This document shows, piece after piece, positions 57,836-64,000 of a DNA stretch of 64,000 bases. Source of the DNA: Oscheius onirici (taxonomy: Eukaryota > Nematoda > Chromadorea > Rhabditida > Rhabditidae). Position numbers and translations under genes: made by a program. Every line of letters starts with the position of its first letter. Within the stretch, counting starts at the first letter, position 1. The notes beneath the pieces are model-generated. The model saw nothing but the letters and a program-made list of their open reading frames with translations, did not search any database and was not told the DNA's origin. The DNA is taken from positions 10,478,001-10,542,000 of the forward strand of contig OW051471.1 of assembly GCA_932521025.1 (NCBI GenBank), in the 5' to 3' direction.

Positions 57836-60800
57836 ATGTCCATTGAACAGAACTCCTCCAGGTATATGAACAAGACCAAAATTATCAAAAGAGACCTTGT
57901 TTCAGCCAGGAAAGCGCTTCATCTTCCGGGGAACTCCCGAAGAAGTACACCCGGACCAGAGTCAAGTTGGAAATCCCGTCAGCAGTCGAAGAAGGGAAGA
58001 GGAAGCAGATTAAAGGAATTCTAGAGGAGGTATGGGTTTTTTGATATATTTTTAAGACATTTTTGTGAAGGTTTTCGATTTCTACCATGTTCCATTTGAA
58101 CTTCAACATGAGGAAAATCCCGTGAGCGCCATCGAAAATTTATTCTACCTGTCAACGTATGAGGTGAGAAAAAGCACTGAAAAGATGTAAAGGAAATCTT
58201 AGGTCACATTTGATTCAAAGAGGAAGAAGAAACTACTGGACGTTTCCAAAAAGTTTCACGCCAAAATTGGTGAGATGGGCCTTTCGCCACAAGAATATCC
58301 AATACTGGTCGTTCCTTCCGGAGATGTCTTTTTGACAGATTTGATGTGAGTTTTCCCCTCTTTCTTGCTAAAAGATCTTCGCCAACCTGACGTTGATGTC
58401 CAGCAGTTCAAAATTTGGCAGGAAATGAACTAAAAGTTGCACACACTGGAATTCTTCGAAGTTCATTCACTCGGTTAGGTAACAAGGAGAAACGTTAGGA
58501 AAAGACAGAAGTAATAAATTGGAAATATCAGTTTCGGAACTTTTTTCCGGCAAACTTTGGAATCAACCCTGTGGCCAGTTCCAAGGTACCCCATGTGGGG
58601 CCCACGCGTGGGATTCTACCCCGTGGGGTGGTTTTTCTATGCATTTTGGGTTCCACGGGGTTCTGCGTGGGGTGCCCGTGGAGTGAATCCCACGCGTGAA
58701 CCCCACGTGGGGTACCTTGGAACTGTCCACTGGTATGGTTTTGTCGCGGAATTTTAACGAACCAGTCGTTCTTGTGCTTGAGTATCTACGGATACCAAAG
58801 GAGGATTTAGAATGAAATCTTTCAGCAACGAACACCAAGACGTCAAAGTTTCTGCCGTTACGTGGGGAAATATCCTAAACGGAGTCTACCTGAACCATTG
58901 GGAAATCTCAAGAAATCGACTGAACAATCCGTCATCCAATGACATCAAAGAGTTCATAAAGTGTGCCTTCCAGTACGACGACGATGAGCATTTGATCAAG
59001 GCCAAATTTACGTGCTCGACCAAAAAGAGTCAAGTGAAAGGCAGCTTTCTCGTCAGGTACACCATTACCATCTCCGCAGCTCACATTCAACGGATCATTG
59101 TGGAGCAAAACTGTACCAAGGTCAACTTTACGGATGACAGAACAAGGATTCATTTTGAACTCTTCTGTCCTCCCATCATCCAGAGGAACGAAGTTAGCAC
59201 GAAGGTTTATTTTTGATAATTTTTGATTAAAAAAAAACTGCTTTAGGATGATGAGGACAGAGATAACGATGGCTTCCGGCAGACTACCGTCAATCACGGT
59301 AGGAAGGAGAATCAGTTTCCCAAAGATAGACTTCTATCCGGATGTCCTTACTTCAGCATAGAGCTACCTAGCCTTCATAACGTGAGTAAGATTTGAGACA
59401 GAAAGACAGAGAATCCACATATTTTCCTCTTTCTAGGACACACTTTTCGAAATAATCTCACGCCTCCGTGCCCGAACCCGTGGATCCGTAGAATTTGGAA
59501 CGTTTCCGATCCAAGACTCTCTGATGATTTTCGAAAAGCCCTATTTCACGTGGCTGGAGAGCAGAACCCAGCCGAAGAGACCAGAATGTGCTGTCAATGA
59601 TTGCCCTTCTTTTCAGCTGCTTCTCAAACATGTAAGATTCATCAAATTTTTGGAAAATTTCAAAGTTTAGTGCTTCCCACTTGATGAATTCGCGGACTTG
59701 CCTAAGATCAAAAAAAGGTACCGACAGGTTCTGGACAAGCGCTTTTCGATCACCTATATGGTCGAGGCTCTTCTTAGCCGAGGTTCCGTTGTGATGGATC
59801 AGATCTGTCTGCGGAAGGAAGACTGGGAGGTTTTTCTGGAGAGGTTGGTACATCACATTGACAACAACTTTGAGGCAAGTTCCTACGTTAATTAAAAAAA
59901 AAGAAATTCTAGAGAACCGAGCTTGTTCTTGAGAGATTGCTGACGATGTTGGACAGTAAAGTCAGAATTGGACCTCTTCTATACGTTTTTGAAGAACTGT
60001 TCAAGGTCCTAGAGGACGAAGAAAACAATCCTCTGGCACCGACAGAGGATATGGAGAGGGAAGGCTATCAAAGAGTTAGAAAGGTGAGTGTTTTAGGTTC
60101 GAAGTTTTATGGGAAACTTTTGAAATTCTAAAGGAAATAGAAGTTTTTTGAAGGGTAAACAGTTAGTAAAAAGATCATAATATTCTCTGCCCCCCTCTGC
60201 GTCTCTCACCTCCCTCGCCATTCTCTCTCCCTTATCTAGGTCCTCTCTTTCTCCACGTTCGCTTACGGCCACACCACGTTGAAAGTACGCCATCCCGTCC
60301 GATCTGGCAAGTCAAGCAACGTTGGGCCCGGTTAGTACTTGGATCGGAGACGGCTTGGGAATCCCGGGTGTCGTAAGCTTTTCGCCTTTTTTTCGTCTAC
60401 ATTTCTTCCTTTCCAACCCTGAGCTTCGTTTTGGGACAAAACTTTATTTCTTTAGCATTTTTCAGGGCACTTTTCTTCGCATTCTTCTTCAGTACCGAAT
60501 CTGAACAAAAACCTATTCCATTGTTTTTCGGAGTGTCACCTGTTATCATTTCCCTCACAGCCTCCATACACAAAGTACTCGCACTTTTGAGTCATCAAAT
60601 TGAAACCATAGCTTGGCATGAAGGCTTTACACGGTCCTTTAACAATTGGTAGGAAACAAGGTCTCTTTTGATAATTTTGGTCTTGTTCATATACCTGGAG
60701 GAGTTCTGTTCAATGGACATGGTTTTTCGAATTGGTTACGATCCGGGGAGTCTGGTTGTGAAGAGTGGAAGTGTAGTTGCAAAATGAAAAGTTTCGATCC

Positions 60801-63800
60801 GTGGGAGTTACTTCGTGAAACGTTGGTTGGTAGCTCAAAATTTGCTTAAACGGTATTGGTGGTGATAAAAATGTTGTGGGTGGCGAATAGGATCGCAAGA
60901 AGCCACGCCATATGGTCTGTTCAAAAAGAAGAGGGATTACCGTAAGATTTTAGCTCTTCCCTTCGAGACCCACTTAGCACACAAACGTTGGATACTCAGC
61001 CAACAATTTCCAAAGTTCGCTGCGTATCTTTCGAATTAGTTGGCTGAGTATTCAACGTTTACATTCTAAGTGGGTCTCGAAGGGAAGAGCTAAAATCTTT
61101 TTGAAAAAAAAAGAGCGACAATGAAAATAGATGCCAAAGCGAAGAAACTCTGTGAAAAGCGCGAAGCGCGACCAAAATGTTCACCTGTTTTCAAAAAAGT
61201 CTACATTTTCGTTGACACGAAATGAAAGAACAGTGAATTTCCTACTAATAAATTAAGGCAGGAAAAAGAAAAAATGTCGCGTGAAATTGGCTGGAAAACC
61301 AATTTTTTTTGGCTTAGAAACACAATTTCTAACTGGGAAAGCGGGAAGTGCTTTAATGCTCGCTCCGTCTGCCATCTCTGAGTCTCTGCCCTTTCCGAAC
61401 AGGGGTATACCCTCCCCTTATCTAGGTCCTCTCTTTCTCCACGTTCGCTTACGGCCACACCACGTTGAAAGTACGCCATCCCGTCCGATCTGGCAAGTCA
61501 AGCAACGTTGGGCCCGGTTAGTACTTGGATCGGAGACGGCTTGGGAATCCCGGGTGTCGTAAGCTTTTTTTCCTTTTGAGAACGATTTTTACGTTACAAA
61601 CTTATTTTTTTAGATCATCATCACCCTAACTCGTACTCTTTACATGATTCCTGAGATGATGATGTCCAACAGAGCTCTACGTCTCTTTGATCAAACTGGA
61701 ACAAACATTATTCGAATCTCCTTCAGGTAGTTACTTTCTGACTTACAATTTTTCGCATTCAGAGACGACAATCTGACAAAGTTGAATCCCAATACTGCAG
61801 GAGAAAACAACATCAAATTCACGGTGGACGATGCAATTACTAAGAACTTCATGATCGCGAATATTGTCTTTGGATATCTGGGCAGCTCCAATTCACAGCT
61901 GCGAGACCACGGAGGCTATTTTATGCAGAAGATGAGCGTCTACAACATTGCCAACTGGAGAAAGGAGCGTGGTCATCCTCCAATGTCAGGCCCGCTGCCT
62001 CCTCCCGAACTCATGCTCCAGATCGAGGAGAGTCGTGCGCAACTGGGAAGATTCCTGAAGCTGGAAAATATTCCCAAGATGGTCGCCAGAATGGGTCAGT
62101 GCTTCACTCAGAGTCGTGAAAGTGGCGTCGAGCTGCCGCTGGAACATTGTTCAGTCACTTACGATTACGTCGGAGGAGCCGACAGATATGGGTAAACTAT
62201 TTTAAGCAACTTTTTGAGAAAACAAACGTTTCAGAAAAGTCTATACGTACAGCGACGGAGCAGGAATGATCAGCATGGAGTTTGCTAGAAATGTTTCCAA
62301 ACAGCTTGGAATCAAGTTTGTCCCCTCATGTTTCCAGGTAATTCAACAACTTTTCTAATCAATAGTTGTTCAGGTCCGATACCGTGGAACGAAGGGAATC
62401 CTAGTCGTTTGTCCAGACTTGGATAAACACAATCAATGGGTCAGGAAAGACACAAATGGACGTGGGAAACGACCAAGTACTTGTACTAAACAGAAGACGG
62501 ACTGGATAGTTCATGTGGCTTGGAGGGACAGCCAGGACAAGTAAGTATACAGGAACTGTCGCTCTGTTCTTTCTCTCTATACTCTTCGCTTTTACAATCT
62601 GTACTACTTCCAGATTCGAAGGAGCCCGTCAACAGTACCTCGAAATAGTCAAATGGGCAAACCCTTGTCCTGTGGCTCTCAACAAGCCTCTGATCAACAT
62701 CATGGACCAAGTTTCAGGACTCCAAGGACGCGAATGCCAGAAAACAATGTCCGATACCATCGAAAAGCTCCTGGATCGTCATATTCGAGGACTCGGAACC
62801 CAGCTGATTGACGAAAATGCTTGTAGAAACAGGCTCGCAGAGATGCCTAGTCTCTTCGACTACGAGTTACTGAGCACTGCTGCCGGATTCGAAATGTGTA
62901 CGGAGGTCTTTTTCAGACTGTTGGTCAAATGTTCCATTACTTTCTCCATCAGTAAGTGATCCCTGTTTCTAGAACAAACTCAATTTTCAGCCAAACAACT
63001 GACCAAAGGTCAGATCCAGATCCCCGGTGGCCTTGGACGTACCTGTTTCGGTGTCCCAGACGATTCTGGAATCTTACAGTACGGTCAAGTATTTATCCAG
63101 ATCTCAAGCAATGTAAAAAACAAGATTCTCAGTGACAAGTCGGGGAAGCAGATCATTCTCGGTAAGATTTGTTTTTTTTAATTAAAAACCCCAAATTTTC
63201 CAGGCGACGTTCTCATTACCAAGAATCCCTGCGTCGTTCCGGGAGATATTCGAAAGTTTCAAGCTGTCGACATTCCAGAACTTCATCATCTGAACGATGT
63301 GGTCGTTTTCCCGAGGCACGGACCCCGACCTCATCCCGACGAAATGGCCGGATCTGATCTCGACGGTGACGAGTACTGTCTCTTCTGGATGAAAGGCTTA
63401 CTAATTGAAGAGAACGAGGAAGCTTTCGATTTCAGTTCGATCAAAAGAGTGGATGACATGGACAACCTCGATGTGGTGAGTTTCTAAGGGCTTTCGTTTG
63501 TTTTGTACATTTTCTGGTCCGAATAAAGTCAATTCATTTTGATAAATTAACAGATTTCATAGTTCCATTTTCAGCAAAAGGAGCTTGCTCATTTCCTCAT
63601 CCGCTATATGACTCACGACTCCGTGGGACAGATTGCCACAGCCCATTTGAGAAATGCCGATCAGTATGGGCTCACTCATCCCGTCTGTATGGGTCTCGCC
63701 ACGAAACACTCCCAAGCCGTCGATTTTGCCAAGAATGGAATTCTCCCAGATAAACTGACCACAAAATCGAGTTCAGGTAAAATTTAAGTATTTTTGTTTT

Positions 63801-64000
63801 CTAAAATAAGGTTCAGATGAGGAGACCGGCCAATTCATGCCGGCTGAAGCCGTCGATCGAGTTCCAGATTTCCATTGGGCTGCTGGCAAGCCAACCTACA
63901 GAAGTAGTCGTCTGCTGGGAAAGCTGAACAGGGAAATTTTGAAGATTGCCGATATCTTACGGCTTTCCGAAGATTTTGACATCCAACTTGAAGTAAAGGT
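57836..64000 (+). CDS. Cellular RNA-dependent RNA polymerase (EGO-1/RRF-type), 3' end beyond window
   Basis: Makes secondary small RNAs in RNA interference. Start 57836 (MSIEQNSS, joined across a 43-nt intron to [16 protein letters not shown]). The chain goes on as [51 protein letters not shown] (after a 450-nt intron with a MITE), [34 protein letters not shown], then a 1.5-kb intron (60083-61612) with two 5S genes and the inverted insertion. Next come [20 protein letters not shown], SYGSxG-type [16 protein letters not shown] (~62240), [17 protein letters not shown], and the catalytic loop [13 protein letters not shown] (~63350) with the DxDGD aspartates. No damage seen. Host gene, not viral: the DLDGD double-psi barrel type is cellular. 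Confidence 0.93.
58572..58728. mobile_element. GC-rich MITE in RdRP intron
   Basis: Starts 'tggccagttccaaggtaccc' and ends ggggtaccttggaactgtcc, its inverse; inner arms also pair (cccacgcgtgggattc with gaatcccacgcgtg). No coding capacity. It lies in the 58346-58805 RdRP intron, antisense or sense undefined. Confidence 0.85.
60261..60379 (+). rRNA. 5S ribosomal RNA gene, copy 2
   Basis: 119 nt, matching copy 1 throughout the core and control boxes. It lies in the RdRP intron in sense. The upstream flank beyond ccttatctaggtcc is unique to this locus, so this end marks the older resident 5S. Its 3' flank is the inverted Kunitz segment. A T-run at ~60389 can terminate Pol III. Confidence 0.95.
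60380..61446 (-). other. Inverted, circularly permuted copy of 56718-57903
   Basis: 60380-60652 is the reverse complement of 56718-56990 (end of the Kunitz gene). 60653-61446 is the reverse complement of 57110-57903 (first RdRP exon, MITE, spacer). The two donor ends, 1186 bp apart in the original, are joined head to tail at 60652/60653 with 1-2 bp of overlap. Translated frames in both copies are identical, so it is very recent. With one 5S it makes exactly 1186 bp. Confidence 0.92.
60908..61094. mobile_element. Foldback MITE, copy carried in the inserted segment
   Basis: Reverse complement of 57462-57648, brought in as part of the inverted segment rather than by its own transposition. Confidence 0.85.
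61447..61565 (+). rRNA. 5S ribosomal RNA gene, copy 3
   Basis: 119 nt, same sequence features as copies 1 and 2. The upstream flank matches copy 1's (gtataccctccccttatctag), while the downstream flank (ctttttttccttttgagaac) is unique to this locus. It is followed by a seven-T terminator. In sense within the RdRP intron. Confidence 0.95.

Larger units (their letters stand above)
56718..57903. repeat. Donor copy of 1186-bp duplicated segment
   Basis: Holds, in order: the end of the Kunitz gene, a 5S rRNA gene (-), a spacer, a MITE and the first coding exon and first intron of the RdRP gene. Each part is present again, inverted, between 60261 and 61565. Both genes are in their natural arrangement here, so this copy is the source. 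Confidence 0.9.

Noticed and set aside
57836-64000. RdRP as an integrated viral polymerase
   Set aside because: The DLDGD loop, length and intron-rich structure are those of cellular RNAi polymerases.

Overview
The window is nuclear DNA from a rhabditid-type nematode. The evidence is a spliced-leader RNA gene whose 22-nt leader matches SL1, very short introns (many 35-45 nt, ending TTTCAG or TTTTAG), nematode chemoreceptor families, a hedgehog-related 'ground/Hog' gene, CUB-like and ET-like secreted proteins, many C-type lectins and a cellular RNA-dependent RNA polymerase of the EGO-1/RRF type. Gene calls are hand-traced exon chains. Exon ends are good where stated and approximate elsewhere.

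Layout. 1-5612 (+) is the 3' part of wdfy-3 (BEACH, WD40, FYVE). 5.6-9.8 kb holds a Str-type chemoreceptor (-) between two copies of a repeat block, plus a MITE. 9.9-24.9 kb is an accessory region: a single-pass membrane protein (-), an ET-like Cys-rich protein (-), two paralogous C-type lectins (+), a large Hog gene with three ground-like domains, an Asn/Ser repeat and a Hint domain (-), a broken lectin (-), a CUB-like membrane protein (+), another lectin (-) and an Srg-like receptor (-). 25.4-36.1 kb is metabolic: acyl-CoA thioesterase (-), a small Cys-rich gene (+), two tandem P450s (-) and an acyl-CoA synthetase (-). 37.3-42.7 kb has a small secreted protein and two tandem genes built from an unrecognised Cys-rich module ending C-x-C-x-M-P-W, with LINE fragments between and inside them. 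43.5-48.0 kb has two more chemoreceptors and a two-domain lectin. 48.4 kb is the SL1 RNA gene. 49-56.9 kb has an unrecognised gene, a receptor kinase that looks catalytically dead, a small secreted protein and a three-domain Kunitz protein. 57.8-64 kb is the RdRP gene, which runs off the window.

The most striking feature is at 56.7-61.6 kb. A 1186-bp segment holding the end of the Kunitz gene, a 5S rRNA gene, a MITE and the first RdRP exon occurs again inside an RdRP intron. The second copy is inverted, circularly permuted and bounded on both sides by 5S genes exactly 1186 bp apart. This is the arrangement expected if an excised circle had recombined into a 5S gene already sitting in that intron. 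The RdRP pre-mRNA therefore carries an antisense copy of its own first coding exon.

Several accessory genes (both Cys-module genes, the CUB-like gene, one lectin) carry single-base frameshifts or nonsense codons, which points to ongoing gene decay or to sequence error. I saw no CRISPR array, retrovirus-like element or Polinton-like element.
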